Below the pieces are notes generated by a model that saw only the letters and a program-made list of their open reading frames with translations, was not told where the DNA came from and did not search any database. Made by a program: the position numbers and the translations under genes. From an uncultured Ilumatobacter sp. (GTDB lineage: Bacteria; Actinomycetota; Acidimicrobiia; Acidimicrobiales; Ilumatobacteraceae), in the NCBI GenBank assembly GCA_905480335.1, contig CAJQPY010000014.1, forward strand, positions 1-61,397: a stretch of DNA of 61,397 nt, written 5' to 3'. This document shows, in pieces, positions 8,720 to 17,359 of the stretch; the first letter of the stretch is position 1; every line of letters starts with the position of its first letter.

Positions 8720-9038
8720 GGCTTATACCCCTGCGAGCCCGTCGCAACCCGGGTTCATAGCGGCGAAGCTTCGCCCTAGGGGTCGACATCTGAGATGTGA
8801 CACTGGCCGTGACCGCAGGTCTGGTCGCCGGCTGCTAGCCACGGAGACCTTCTAGCCGGTCACGTTCTTCACCGTAATCCTTGACCGGTCCGTGTTTCTT
8901 TTGACCGGCCCGTGGCCGCCCCAGAACGTGTCTTATAGGTGAGCGGCACTCAAGCATTAGGCGGATGATTTTGCGTCGTTTGTCGCCGTAGCCGTCACAC
9001 GCGGTCGTCCGTAATGTTCGCCGCGTAGTATCTCTTCT
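8720..9038. other. Intergenic region before glcF
   Basis: No gene is visible. It contains a perfect 14-bp palindrome GGCGAAGCTTCGCC (8762-8775), possibly the terminator stem of the preceding small gene although no T-run follows, and a short direct repeat TTGACCGGYCCGTG (near 8881 and 8901). The glcF -10 box lies at its right end. Confidence 0.5.
9026..9031 (+). promoter_or_regulatory. -10 box TAGTAT, leaderless start of glcF
   Basis: This TANNNT hexamer ends 7 bases before GTG 9039. There is no Shine-Dalgarno sequence. Confidence 0.55.
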
Positions 9039-10205
9039 GTGCTCAATCTCGATAACGAGAAGTTGTCCGCGTGTGTGTCGTGCGGGCTGTGCCTGCCGCA
9101 CTGTCCGACGTTTCGGGTGACAGGCGAAGAGTCTTACTCGCCGCGCGGCCGGATCGACGCGATGCGCGGCGTGCAAAACGGTGATGTCCCTGTCGACGTC
9201 GAGTTCGTCGACTTTATGGAGACCTGCGTGCAGTGTCGGGGGTGCGAACCAGCCTGCCCAAGCAATGTCGAATTCGGTGCGCTTATGGAGCAGACACGGA
9301 CGACGCTCGCCATCGAGCGACGGATCACGCCATGGTGGCAGCGCCTCGGCTTCCGAGTGCTAAGGCATCATCGGCTCCTCCTAGCCGGTTCCTCATTGCT
9401 GGCCGCTGCGCAGCGGGTCAAATTAGTGCCGTCGCGGCTGGGTCTTTCGGAGTTGCCGGTTCGTCGTCCCCCGGCGCTCTCCTCGACGGGCAATGATCTT
9501 TGGCTCTTCACGGGCTGCGTAATGGATGCGTGGCAAAGATCGACGCATCTGGCCACCGCCGAGCTTATTGGCGCCACAGGCACGACGTACCGCGTGCCCG
9601 AGTCGGGTGGGGCGTGTTGTGGAGCTCTCCATGTTCATGCCGGGCTTCACTCAGAGGCTGTCGCACTGGCCAAGCGAGTGATGGCGTCAATGCCCGGAGA
9701 TGCGGCAATCGTGGTGAATTCAGCTGGGTGTGGCGCAGCTCTGAAGGATTACGGCTCGATCGTCGGTACCGATGATGCCGCACGTTTCTCTGAGCGCGTT
9801 GTCGATGCCAGCGAATGGCTCGCCAAGCGGGTCGATCTGCTCCCCCCGGCCCTGGGAATTCGAGAGAGGGTCATTGTGCAAGATCCTTGTCATCTGCGGC
9901 ACGTCCAGCGCGTTGAACAATCGGTGCGAACGTTACTCACGCACGTCGCTGACGTAGTCGAACTTGACGACGACGGTTTGTGCTGTGGCGCAGGTGGCGC
10001 CTACTCGGCGCTGCAGCCCAAACTTGCGTCTGATATCCGGGACCGCAAGGTGGCGTCAATCGACCGCGCGCTGCAGGCACACCCCGCAGATGTGGTGGCC
10101 AGCGCTAACCCAGGGTGCTCAATGCACCTCGCCGGAGTACTCAACAGCCGGGGCTTGCGAGTGTCTCACCCCGTCGACGTTGTTGCCGATGCTCTGCGAA
10201 GCTGA
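9039..10205 (+). CDS. glcF: Glycolate oxidase iron-sulfur subunit GlcF
   Basis: 388 aa. Two ferredoxin-type 4Fe-4S motifs are near the N-terminus (CVSCGLCLPHCP about residues 11-22 and CVQCRGCEPACP about 66-77), followed by two CCG domains (CCGALHVHAG and CCGAGGAYS) typical of GlcF, LutA and HdrD. The protein would carry electrons from GlcDE toward the membrane quinone pool. Length fits GlcF. It is transcribed from its own promoter, about 3 kb from glcDE, unlike the usual contiguous glcDEF. A small helical gene follows 10 bp downstream. Confidence 0.92.
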   Translation: MLNLDNEKLSACVSCGLCLPHCPTFRVTGEESYSPRGRIDAMRGVQNGDVPVDVEFVDFMETCVQCRGCEPACPSNVEFGALMEQTRTTLAIERRITPWWQRLGFRVLRHHRLLLAGSSLLAAAQRVKLVPSRLGLSELPVRRPPALSSTGNDLWLFTGCVMDAWQRSTHLATAELIGATGTTYRVPESGGACCGALHVHAGLHSEAVALAKRVMASMPGDAAIVVNSAGCGAALKDYGSIVGTDDAARFSERVVDASEWLAKRVDLLPPALGIRERVIVQDPCHLRHVQRVEQSVRTLLTHVADVVELDDDGLCCGAGGAYSALQPKLASDIRDRKVASIDRALQAHPADVVASANPGCSMHLAGVLNSRGLRVSHPVDVVADALRS

Positions 10206-10215
10206 CGCGATTCGC

Positions 10216-10407
10216 ATGGCCGACTACGAGAACTTCGCCGAACGGCTAAACCAGATCGCCGAAGAACTCGACGACGCTGCATTCGACCGGCTGCGAGAAG
10301 CGGTGGCGGAGGGTGAGGTAGAGCGACCTCGCAGTGACAAGACGTTGATGCAGGCGCGCCGCTCGATCGTGAAAGCATCGCTTCTCCTCCGGTCGATCAA
10401 GGAATAA
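10216..10407 (+). CDS. Small conserved-looking helical protein
   Basis: 63 aa, charged and helical (ENFAERLNQIAEELDDAAFD then LREAVAEG; C-terminal LMQARRSIVKASLLLRSI). It lies 10 bp after glcF and is probably in the same transcript. Its last 11 bases overlap the 3' end of the convergent LOG-family gene. I know similar unnamed small proteins from actinobacteria with a DRLREA core, but no function. Real-gene status rests on position, codon use and composition. Confidence 0.6.
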   Translation: MADYENFAERLNQIAEELDDAAFDRLREAVAEGEVERPRSDKTLMQARRSIVKASLLLRSIKE

Positions 10408-11440
10408 ACGCAGTGGGAGTCGGCCAGCCATTGACCCGGCCGATCAGCGCAATCAGATCGCCGAAACCATGCTTGTCGAACTTGAGTCCGATGCGGGCGA
10501 GGTCGAGATGATCGTCGTCTCGGCGCTCGGCCTGTGTGGGCTCCGCACGCTCAATTGACCCAGATGAAACGAGATGGGCGAAGTGCTCGTTTAAATCGGC
10601 AAGCTGCGCGTCGTCGGGTCCGCGCTGCAGTCTGACCACAAGACGCTCGCCGACGAATCGGATTGAGTGGTAGTTGGAATAGAAGTGCTCGATGATCTTG
10701 CAAGCCTTGTCACACGAGTTGGTGATTGTGTAGAGCCCGGTGTCGTCAGGTGACACGAGACCACGTGCGATGAGCTGTTCGCGAATGAACTCTTCAACTT
10801 GCTCCCAATAGGGGTCGCCGGGTGCGTCAAGCAGCACGATTGGCACCGGAAGGCTCTTACCCGTCTGGACGAGGGTGAGAAGTTCGAAGGTCTCGTCGAG
10901 CGTCCCGAACCCACCAGGGAGGCTAACGAATGCTTGCGATTCCTTAATCAGCATCAGCTTACGGGTAAAGAAATACTTCATCGAAACGTGCTTGTCGTCG
11001 CCTGCGATGATGTCGTTTGCGCCGCTTTCGAACGGGAGTCGAATCGAAACACCTATCGATCGCTCTCGTCCCGCTCCTTCCATCCCGGCCTGCATGATTC
11101 CCGGGCCGGCCCCGGTGACGGTCATCCAGCCGCGATCGGCCAAGAGCGCAGCAAGATCCTGGGCTTGAGCGTAGAGAGGGTCGTTTGGCTTGATTCGCGC
11201 CGAGCCGAAAATTGACACTTTGCGCTCATGCGCGTAAGGAGCGAACATTTGGTAAGCAGCGCGCATCTCGGTGAGTGCCGCTGTGGCAATCTTGAGGTCC
11301 AATGTGTCAGGGTGATCGCCGATCAGACCGATCGCTTCGGAAACAAGTGATTCCGCCAGCCGAACATTCTCAGAAACTCCTAGTTCGGAAACGATTGCTT
11401 GCGCACGCGGATCGATCGGATCAGGTACACCTTGTCCCAT
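10397..11440 (-). CDS. LOG-family (TIGR00730-like) Rossmann-fold protein
   Basis: 347 aa. The signature PGGFGTLDETFELLT matches the PGGxGTxxE motif of the LOG family (cytokinin riboside 5'-monophosphate phosphoribohydrolase and relatives, once annotated as lysine decarboxylase). The partner motif VTGAGPGIMQAGMEGA is present, as is SIFGSARI at the start of the fold. The N-terminal helical extension (about 75 residues) and long C-terminal part make it longer than simple LOG proteins (about 190 aa). These enzymes hydrolyse the N-glycosidic bond of nucleoside monophosphates; the substrate here is unknown. Its ATG overlaps the divergent gene's ATG. Confidence 0.85.
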   Translation of the reverse strand: MGQGVPDPIDPRAQAIVSELGVSENVRLAESLVSEAIGLIGDHPDTLDLKIATAALTEMRAAYQMFAPYAHERKVSIFGSARIKPNDPLYAQAQDLAALLADRGWMTVTGAGPGIMQAGMEGAGRERSIGVSIRLPFESGANDIIAGDDKHVSMKYFFTRKLMLIKESQAFVSLPGGFGTLDETFELLTLVQTGKSLPVPIVLLDAPGDPYWEQVEEFIREQLIARGLVSPDDTGLYTITNSCDKACKIIEHFYSNYHSIRFVGERLVVRLQRGPDDAQLADLNEHFAHLVSSGSIERAEPTQAERRDDDHLDLARIGLKFDKHGFGDLIALIGRVNGWPTPTAFIP

Positions 11441-13067
11441 GAGTACCGGACCCTACGACCCTGATGAGGTGGTCGACCACCCTGCCGAGGATGATCGCTT
11501 GCGCGGACGTTTTAAGAGCGACGCATCGGCGCCGTCGTTATCGCATGGTCTCGGACTCGGCCTGCTCGCAACCGCAGCAGGCCTCGGCGTGGCTGAACTG
11601 GTCGTCGGTCTGGTTGAGGGATCGTCCTCGCCGGTTGTGCCGGTCGGCCAAGAGTTCATCGATTACACGCCGGCATGGCTGAAGAACTGGGCTATCGAAC
11701 AATTTGGAACCGACGACAAAGCGGTCTTGGTGGCGGGCGCACTGGTCGTCATCGTGTTCCTCGGAGGGATCATCGGTGTGCTGGCGGCTCGCGGCGCGAA
11801 GCGCACGGCTTACGGCCTGACGATCGCTGTTGGGTTGGTCGGCGCATGGGCGGTAGCTGTCCGGCCAGAGCCGACGTTCACGAAGTTGCTGCCGACATTG
11901 ATCGGGACCGCTGTGTCGCTCGGTGTGCTTTGGTGGCTTGCGCCTCGACGAGGACCCGTAGGCACCGCCGGTGGACCGACGATGATCGGCCCAGATCGGC
12001 GTCAGTTCCTTCAAGGAGTTATCGGTATCGGATCGATCGCAGCGATCACCGGAGGGCTCGGATGGTCGATTCGGCGGCGCTTCGAAATTGACCGGGAGCG
12101 CTCGGAAGTCGTGCTCCCGACGGTCTCGCCCGATCAAGCAGCGCCAGCCGCGATCGACGAATTCTCACTCGGAGTCGAGGGAATCGAATCGTTCGTCGTG
12201 CCGAACGATCGTTTCTACCGAATCGACACGGCGCTCGTTGTCCCTCAGGTGGCCATCGATTCCTGGAAATTAAACATCGATGGGCTAGTCAACAACCCCA
12301 TCGAGCTCACGTTTCAGGATTTGCTCGACCGGCCGCAGATTGAGCGCTACATCACACTCTCGTGCGTTTCGAACCAAGTCGGCGGCAATCTCGTCGGCAA
12401 CGCACTCTGGCAAGGTGTTCGTTTCGCCGACATTCTCAACGAGGCCGGATTGAAGGATGGGGCAGAACAGGTCGTGTCGCGCTCGGTCGACGGGTGGACC
12501 TGCGGCTCACCGATCGAAGCAATCATGGACGGACGTGACGCCATGCTGGCGATCGCAATGAACGGCGAGCCGCTCCCCGCCGACCACGGATATCCGGTGC
12601 GGATCGTCGTTCCAGGACTGTTCGGTTATGTCTCCGCCACCAAATGGGTCACCGACATTCAACTCACCCGCTGGGAGGACTTCGACGCTTACTGGGTGCC
12701 CCGCGGATGGTCGAAGCGCGGACCCGTCAAGACGATGGCGCGCATCGACACGCCACGTTCAGGGGCGAAGCGCGAAGGCACCGTCGCGATCGGCGGCGTG
12801 GCGTGGGCAGTGCATCGCGGAGTCGAGGCAGTCGAGGTTCGAGTCGACGCGGGCGAGTGGCGACAAGCTGAGTTGGGATCGGTTCCCTCAGTCGACACCT
12901 GGGTTCAGTGGGTGTACCAGTGGGACACCAGTGACGTTGAGCGGGGTGACCATGCCATCGAAGTGCGTGCGATTGACGGCGACGGCGACCCGCAACCCGA
13001 GGAACCCAAAGCGGTCGCTCCGAATGGCGCCCAAGGATATCACCGCATCATCCTCGACATCTCCTGA
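11439..13067 (+). CDS. Membrane-anchored molybdenum oxidoreductase (sulfite oxidase/MsrP fold) with internal Tat motif
   Basis: 542 aa. Residues about 35-175 hold roughly four hydrophobic segments. A twin-arginine motif then appears at Arg187-Arg188 (DRRQFLQG) followed by a hydrophobic stretch (VIGIGSIAAITGGLGW). The rest is the sulfite-oxidase fold: YITLSCVSNQVGG carries the probable molybdenum-ligand Cys309, GYPVRIVVPGLFGY is a molybdopterin-domain signature, and the C-terminal Ig-like dimerisation domain ends the protein. This order suggests Sec insertion of the first helices and Tat export of the cofactor-loaded domain, as described for actinobacterial Rieske proteins. Substrate unknown; MsrP-like sulfoxide or nitrate-type chemistry are options. 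Confidence 0.88.
   Translation: MSTGPYDPDEVVDHPAEDDRLRGRFKSDASAPSLSHGLGLGLLATAAGLGVAELVVGLVEGSSSPVVPVGQEFIDYTPAWLKNWAIEQFGTDDKAVLVAGALVVIVFLGGIIGVLAARGAKRTAYGLTIAVGLVGAWAVAVRPEPTFTKLLPTLIGTAVSLGVLWWLAPRRGPVGTAGGPTMIGPDRRQFLQGVIGIGSIAAITGGLGWSIRRRFEIDRERSEVVLPTVSPDQAAPAAIDEFSLGVEGIESFVVPNDRFYRIDTALVVPQVAIDSWKLNIDGLVNNPIELTFQDLLDRPQIERYITLSCVSNQVGGNLVGNALWQGVRFADILNEAGLKDGAEQVVSRSVDGWTCGSPIEAIMDGRDAMLAIAMNGEPLPADHGYPVRIVVPGLFGYVSATKWVTDIQLTRWEDFDAYWVPRGWSKRGPVKTMARIDTPRSGAKREGTVAIGGVAWAVHRGVEAVEVRVDAGEWRQAELGSVPSVDTWVQWVYQWDTSDVERGDHAIEVRAIDGDGDPQPEEPKAVAPNGAQGYHRIILDIS
11450..11455 (-). promoter_or_regulatory. -10 box TAGGGT for the LOG-family gene
   Basis: On the minus strand this TANNNT hexamer ends 9 bases before ATG 11440. 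It lies inside the first codons of the divergent molybdenum oxidoreductase gene. Confidence 0.4.
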
Positions 13068-13122
13068 TCCGACGCGGCGAGCCGGTTCGTATCGACGGGC
13101 CAGGCAAGCCGGCGTCGAGGCG

Positions 13123-14232
13123 TCAGATGTCGAGGGTGGCGGCCTTGGCCTCGAGAGCAGCGATCAGCTCGTCGAACGCTGCGGCGAAGCTGGCGACACC
13201 CTCGCGCTCAAGTTGGTCAGCAACGTCATCCATGTCGATGCCCACCCGCGCAAGATTTGCCCAGATCGCCTCGGCATGATCAACGTCCGAGTCGACGCGC
13301 CGGGCCACGGTGCCGTGGTCCACGAAGGCGTCGAGCGTGGCGTCGGGGAGCGTGTTGACCGTGTCGGGACCGATCAGTTCGTCTACGTAAAGTGTGTCGC
13401 TGTAGGCGGGGTTCTTCGCGCCGGTCGACGCCCACAGCGGTCGCTGAACACGGGCGCCTCGTGCAGCCAATGCATCCCATCGATCCCCAGAGAACTTTTC
13501 CTTGAACAGCTTGTACGCCAGTTTCCCCTGAGCAAGGGCGGCCGAGCCGCGAAGGGCGAGGGCATCGTCGGAGCCGTTCGCCTCAAGCCGTTTGTCGACT
13601 TCAACGTCGACCCGGCTGATAAAGAAGCTGGCAACACTCGCCACGTGTGACAGATCGAAATCAGGATCGGTAGCAAGTTGTTCGAGTCCAGCAAGGTAGG
13701 CCTCGATCACTTCTTCGTAGCGGGAGAGAGAGAAGATCAACGTCACGTTGATGCTGCGGCCCTCCGCGATCATCTGCTGGATCGGAGCGAGACCAGCCTC
13801 AGTGGCGGGGATCTTAACCATTAGGTTGCGACGGTTAATTCGCTCGTGCAGGCTGCGCGCAGCAGCTTCGGTGCCTGGTCCATCGTGCGCCAGATCGGGA
13901 GCGACCTCAACGCTGACGTAGCCGTCGACGCTGTTTGAGTGGTCGTACACCCTCGAGAACACGTCGCAAGCGCCGTGGATGTCACGGATCACGAGCGACC
14001 AGTAGTGATCGACAGTCGAGCCGCCGTCGCCGGCGATCTCGACGAACTGTTCGTCATAGTCCGACGAACCCTGGATCGCCTTCTGAAAGATCGAAGGGTT
14101 CGACGTCAGGCCGCGTGCCCCGCTATCGCGGATGTCGACGAGCTTGCCGGACGTGATGTAGTCCCGCCGTAGATTGTCGAGCCACGCGCTTTGCCCTTCC
14201 TGTTCGTACAGGTCGTACAGTCTTCCGCTCAT
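13123..14232 (-). CDS. tal: Transaldolase
   Basis: 369 aa. Transaldolase moves a dihydroxyacetone unit between sugar phosphates in the pentose phosphate pathway. The motif RGLTSNPSIFQKAI near residue 40 and NLMVKIPATEAG (Schiff-base Lys) define the family, and SFFISRVDVEVDK fits the conserved barrel strand. The length matches the long actinobacterial/cyanobacterial type. It lies 30 bp downstream of transketolase, forming a tkt-tal operon on the minus strand. ATG 14232 has a CGGAG ribosome-binding site 8 bases upstream, unlike the leaderless tkt start. Confidence 0.95.
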   Translation of the reverse strand: MSGRLYDLYEQEGQSAWLDNLRRDYITSGKLVDIRDSGARGLTSNPSIFQKAIQGSSDYDEQFVEIAGDGGSTVDHYWSLVIRDIHGACDVFSRVYDHSNSVDGYVSVEVAPDLAHDGPGTEAAARSLHERINRRNLMVKIPATEAGLAPIQQMIAEGRSINVTLIFSLSRYEEVIEAYLAGLEQLATDPDFDLSHVASVASFFISRVDVEVDKRLEANGSDDALALRGSAALAQGKLAYKLFKEKFSGDRWDALAARGARVQRPLWASTGAKNPAYSDTLYVDELIGPDTVNTLPDATLDAFVDHGTVARRVDSDVDHAEAIWANLARVGIDMDDVADQLEREGVASFAAAFDELIAALEAKAATLDI

Positions 14233-14262
14233 AATTCGTACTCCGTTTGTTCGCAGATGGTG

Positions 14263-16197
14263 TCAGTTGACGAGGAAGGCTGCGGTTTCCGCAACGTGCT
14301 CGGCGTTAATGCCAAGCATCTCAAGGACGAGACCGCCTGGTGCGCTGGCACCAAAACGGTCGATGCCGATCGATGCGTCGGCATGGGTCGACCACCCGAA
14401 GGTGACACCGGCTTCGACTGAGAGAACCGGGACGTCGTTCGGTAGGACCGATGCACGGAACTCGTCGCTCTGCGCTTCGAATCGGTCGACCGAGGGCATC
14501 GACACCACGCGTGCCGCAATGCCGTCACCGATGAGCGCCTCGGCGGCCTGGTTGCAGACGGCGACCTCACTCCCCGTGCCGAGGAGCACGACCTGGGGTG
14601 CGCCGTCGGTGTCGCGCACGATGCCAGCGCCACGCTCGACTGCAGAGCCATCAGTCGTTACCTCAATGTTCTGCCGGCTAAGGATCAGGGCAGACGGCCC
14701 GTCATGTCGGACGACGTCAGCCCATGCCTGGATCGTCTCATTACCGTCTGCGGGGCGCACGACGTGGAGATTCGGGATCGCCCTTAAGCTGGCGAGTTGC
14801 TCGACCGGCTGGTGAGTCGGGCCGTCCTCGCCGACGCCCACGGAGTCGTGAGTGAACACAAAACACACCTTGGCGCCAGATAGGGCGGCGAGGCGGATCG
14901 ATGGCCGCATGTAGTCGGCAAACACGAAAAACGTTGCGGTGACGGGGAGGACTCCGCCGTGCAGCGCAAGACCGACCCCAATGGCGCCCATTGCGTGCTC
15001 GCGAATGCCGTAGTGCAGGTAGCGGCCATCGGGAGCGCTCATCGAGAACGGATGTGACGCGCTTAAGGCGACACCGTTGCTGCCCTTTAAGTCGGCCGAT
15101 CCAGCCATTAGCCCTGGCAACTTTGGACCGGTTGCATCCAATGCGGTCTGGATGGCCTTGCGGGTGGCGAGTGACTCGCCGAGCTCGTAGCTCGGAAGGT
15201 CGGCGTCCCACCCCTTGAGGCCGGTTGCGTTCTGTGCGGCGATCCACTCCGGTGACGTCGGCTCCCACCTAATGGCGCGTACGGCTGACGCCCGCTCGGC
15301 GACGTGGCTGCGATATGCCGCCACCAGATCGTCGGGGGCCCAGAACGGCTCGTCAGGAATCCCCATGACCTCCTTGGTTGCGGCGACGTCTTCGGCCGAG
15401 AACGGGTTGCCGTGGGCGTTATGGTCGTCCTCCCATTTCGGCGACGGGCGCGCAACGTGTGTGCGTAACACCAGGAACGACGGCTTGGGAGTCGCTTTGG
15501 CAGCGTTGAGAGCTGCTTCGAGGGCGTCGAGATCATCGGCGACGTCACCGAGCTCGACGACATCCCATCCGTAGGCCCGGAACCGTGAGGCCATGTCGAC
15601 GCTGGTGGTGAGGTCGGTGTCTCCGTCGATCGTGATCCTGTTGTCGTCGAAGATGCAAACCAGGTGACCGAGCCCGAGGTGTCCGGCGAGGTCCGCTGCT
15701 TCGTGACTGATGCCCTCCATCATGCAGCCGTCTCCGGCGATAACGAACGTGTGGTGATCGACCGCATCGGCACCGAAACGGGCTCGCTGGTTGGCCTCGG
15801 CGATGGCCATGCCGACCGCGTTAGCGAAACCTTGGCCAAGTGGGCCGGTGGTGACTTCGACGCCGGCCGTATGGCCAACCTCTGGGTGGCCGGGAGTCGC
15901 CGATCCCCACTGACGAAAATTTCGCAAGTCGTCGAGTTCAAGTCCGTAGCCGCACAGAAATAGCATCGCGTATTGCATGATCGACACGTGCCCATTCGAG
16001 AGCACGAAACGGTCGCGATCACTCCAGTGGGGGTCACCCGGGTCGTGACGCATGACGCGACTGAAGAGAACGTGGGCAAGTGGAGCGAGCGCCATTCCGG
16101 TTCCCTGGTGGCCGCTGTTCGCGACGAGTGGGCCATCCATGGAGACCCCACGGATCATCGAAATGGCTTGCGAATCCTGCTGCTCAGTCAACGACAC
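14263..16197 (-). CDS. tkt: Transketolase
   Basis: 644 aa. Thiamine-diphosphate enzyme of the pentose phosphate pathway. The ThDP motif GDGCMMEGISHEAADLAG runs into FDDNRITIDG, the His of SGHQGTGMALAP and the VEVTTGPLGQGFANAVG segment are all present, and the second half has THDSVGVGEDGPTHQP, the catalytic and ThDP-binding region. Length is slightly short of the usual 660-700. GTG 16197 is preceded by a TAATGT -10 box. Tal follows 30 bp later. Confidence 0.97.
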   Translation of the reverse strand: MSLTEQQDSQAISMIRGVSMDGPLVANSGHQGTGMALAPLAHVLFSRVMRHDPGDPHWSDRDRFVLSNGHVSIMQYAMLFLCGYGLELDDLRNFRQWGSATPGHPEVGHTAGVEVTTGPLGQGFANAVGMAIAEANQRARFGADAVDHHTFVIAGDGCMMEGISHEAADLAGHLGLGHLVCIFDDNRITIDGDTDLTTSVDMASRFRAYGWDVVELGDVADDLDALEAALNAAKATPKPSFLVLRTHVARPSPKWEDDHNAHGNPFSAEDVAATKEVMGIPDEPFWAPDDLVAAYRSHVAERASAVRAIRWEPTSPEWIAAQNATGLKGWDADLPSYELGESLATRKAIQTALDATGPKLPGLMAGSADLKGSNGVALSASHPFSMSAPDGRYLHYGIREHAMGAIGVGLALHGGVLPVTATFFVFADYMRPSIRLAALSGAKVCFVFTHDSVGVGEDGPTHQPVEQLASLRAIPNLHVVRPADGNETIQAWADVVRHDGPSALILSRQNIEVTTDGSAVERGAGIVRDTDGAPQVVLLGTGSEVAVCNQAAEALIGDGIAARVVSMPSVDRFEAQSDEFRASVLPNDVPVLSVEAGVTFGWSTHADASIGIDRFGASAPGGLVLEMLGINAEHVAETAAFLVN

Positions 16198-16204
16198 GAG
16201 CGCG

Positions 16205-16210
16205 ACATTA
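16205..16210 (-). promoter_or_regulatory. -10 box TAATGT, leaderless start of tkt
   Basis: On the minus strand this TANNNT hexamer ends 7 bases before GTG 16197. No Shine-Dalgarno sequence is possible in the gap. Confidence 0.55.
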
Positions 16211-16250
16211 GTGGAGTAGGTCAGTTCAGCGTCAGAGCAATCCGAAATCG

Positions 16251-16652
16251 TCAGCCTTCAGCAGGAGGGAGGAGGGTGAACGGCACGATGTGCCAGGCCT
16301 CTTTGTCGACGCGACAATGGGCGAACACCGGCCCGTACTCACTGAAATCGAGCTCACCCTTGACGAGGCGGTAGGTGAACTTGCCCGGCTCAACTGTGAA
16401 CGGACTGACGTTGCGGGCCACTTGCTCGCTTTCCTCGTTGACACCACGACGGAAAACCACCTCAAACACACCGCTGCCGGACTCGCCTGGGGGGCAGAAG
16501 ATCAACGCGACCAAGTGGGGACTGAGCGTGATGGGCACCGGTGATGGACTCGCCTGGGAGAACATCACGCCGGTCATGTCGATGCGTGTCGAAGGCCCAG
16601 GTGCCTGACGCATCTCGAAGTTCTCAACAAAGAGGGCGGAGACGATCTGCAT
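16251..16652 (-). CDS. Hypothetical beta-rich protein
   Basis: 133 aa. No signal peptide or membrane helix. Alternating hydrophobic stretches (SALFVENFEMR, LVALIFCPPGESG, VFEVVFRRG, KFTYRLVKGELDFSEYG, HIVPFTLLPP) suggest a small beta-sandwich resembling uncharacterised actinobacterial proteins that begin MQIVSALxVE; I cannot name the family with confidence. The start has a TACGAT -10 box 8 bases upstream and no Shine-Dalgarno. It lies 53 bp upstream of tkt with a separate promoter between. Upstream to 16938 I see nothing recognisable. Confidence 0.7.
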   Translation of the reverse strand: MQIVSALFVENFEMRQAPGPSTRIDMTGVMFSQASPSPVPITLSPHLVALIFCPPGESGSGVFEVVFRRGVNEESEQVARNVSPFTVEPGKFTYRLVKGELDFSEYGPVFAHCRVDKEAWHIVPFTLLPPAEG

Positions 16653-16660
16653 GTTGTTGG

Positions 16661-16666
16661 ATCGTA
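16661..16666 (-). promoter_or_regulatory. -10 box TACGAT, leaderless start of the 133-aa protein gene
   Basis: On the minus strand this TANNNT hexamer ends 8 bases before ATG 16652. Confidence 0.5.
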
Positions 16667-16938
16667 CCGAGACGGTGTTAGACGGCTACCGGCTCCACTG
16701 GCGCAGTTGGGAGAAGACCTTTGACTTATGCGAAGCAAGAATCAACAATCGTGGGTGGATCGCAAAGCCCAACGGCGGGATTCGCCTGAATCTCGGTAGC
16801 GAATCGGTGAGATGTCACGACCTGATGGAAACTTGAGACGAGTAGTGAGCGACTGCAGGTGTGGGCTCGCCGGTATTGGCGTGCCGGGGACAGAGGCGGC
16901 CGGGATCACGCCGCGAGAAGGTTCGACGTCCGCTTGGG

Positions 16939-17277
16939 TCACATCCAGCGGAGCGGGACGCATGCGATGACGCGGTATGAGCCAAGGATCGGCACTGGGC
17001 CAAACAACCTTGAGTCAACCGCCGCCACATCGGTGTTATCGGACGCAATCCGCATGGCGGAGCGGTCGACTGACTCGACGCGTTTGACGAGCCACAGCCC
17101 AGGTTCGCCAGGGTGCTCGACACAGCGCAATTCGCCCGGGCGCACCCGATTTTGTCGAAGCCCGATGAGACCTTGGCCTGCGATCAACGTCGGTTCCATC
17201 GACCGGTCGGCGACCACGAAGCGACGCAACGGCCACTTCGCGCTGCGAGACCGAGGATCAGCTGGGCATTGGGTCAC
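16939..17277 (-). CDS. sodX: Nickel SOD maturation protease (S24/S26 fold)
   Basis: 112 aa. The signal-peptidase-like core has catalytic Ser in DRSMEPTL (about residue 26) and catalytic Lys in WLVKRVES (about 64), the Ser-Lys dyad of S26 peptidases. No transmembrane anchor is present, unlike LepB. Divergent placement 82 bp from sodN identifies it as the protease that trims the NiSOD propeptide so that His1 is exposed for nickel binding. The frame is open to 17388, but that start would overlap sodN coding; GTG 17277 is preferred because a TACACT -10 box ends six bases before it. Confidence 0.86.
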   Translation of the reverse strand: MTQCPADPRSRSAKWPLRRFVVADRSMEPTLIAGQGLIGLRQNRVRPGELRCVEHPGEPGLWLVKRVESVDRSAMRIASDNTDVAAVDSRLFGPVPILGSYRVIACVPLRWM

Positions 17278-17283
17278 GCCGGG

Positions 17284-17289
17284 AGTGTA
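17284..17289 (-). promoter_or_regulatory. -10 box TACACT, leaderless start of sodX
   Basis: On the minus strand this TANNNT hexamer ends 6 bases before GTG 17277, within the sodX/sodN intergenic region. It supports the short SodX start. Confidence 0.55.
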
Positions 17290-17359
17290 GGTTTTGCTAC
17301 GAACCCATCGGGGACGCCGCGTGTTGTTCCCGCCCGAGAAATCCCCCAAGGAGAACCAC

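Noticed and set aside
12628..13650. Plus-strand open frame of about 340 codons overlapping the molybdenum enzyme and transaldolase
   Set aside because: It crosses the ends of two convergent genes with no motif of its own.
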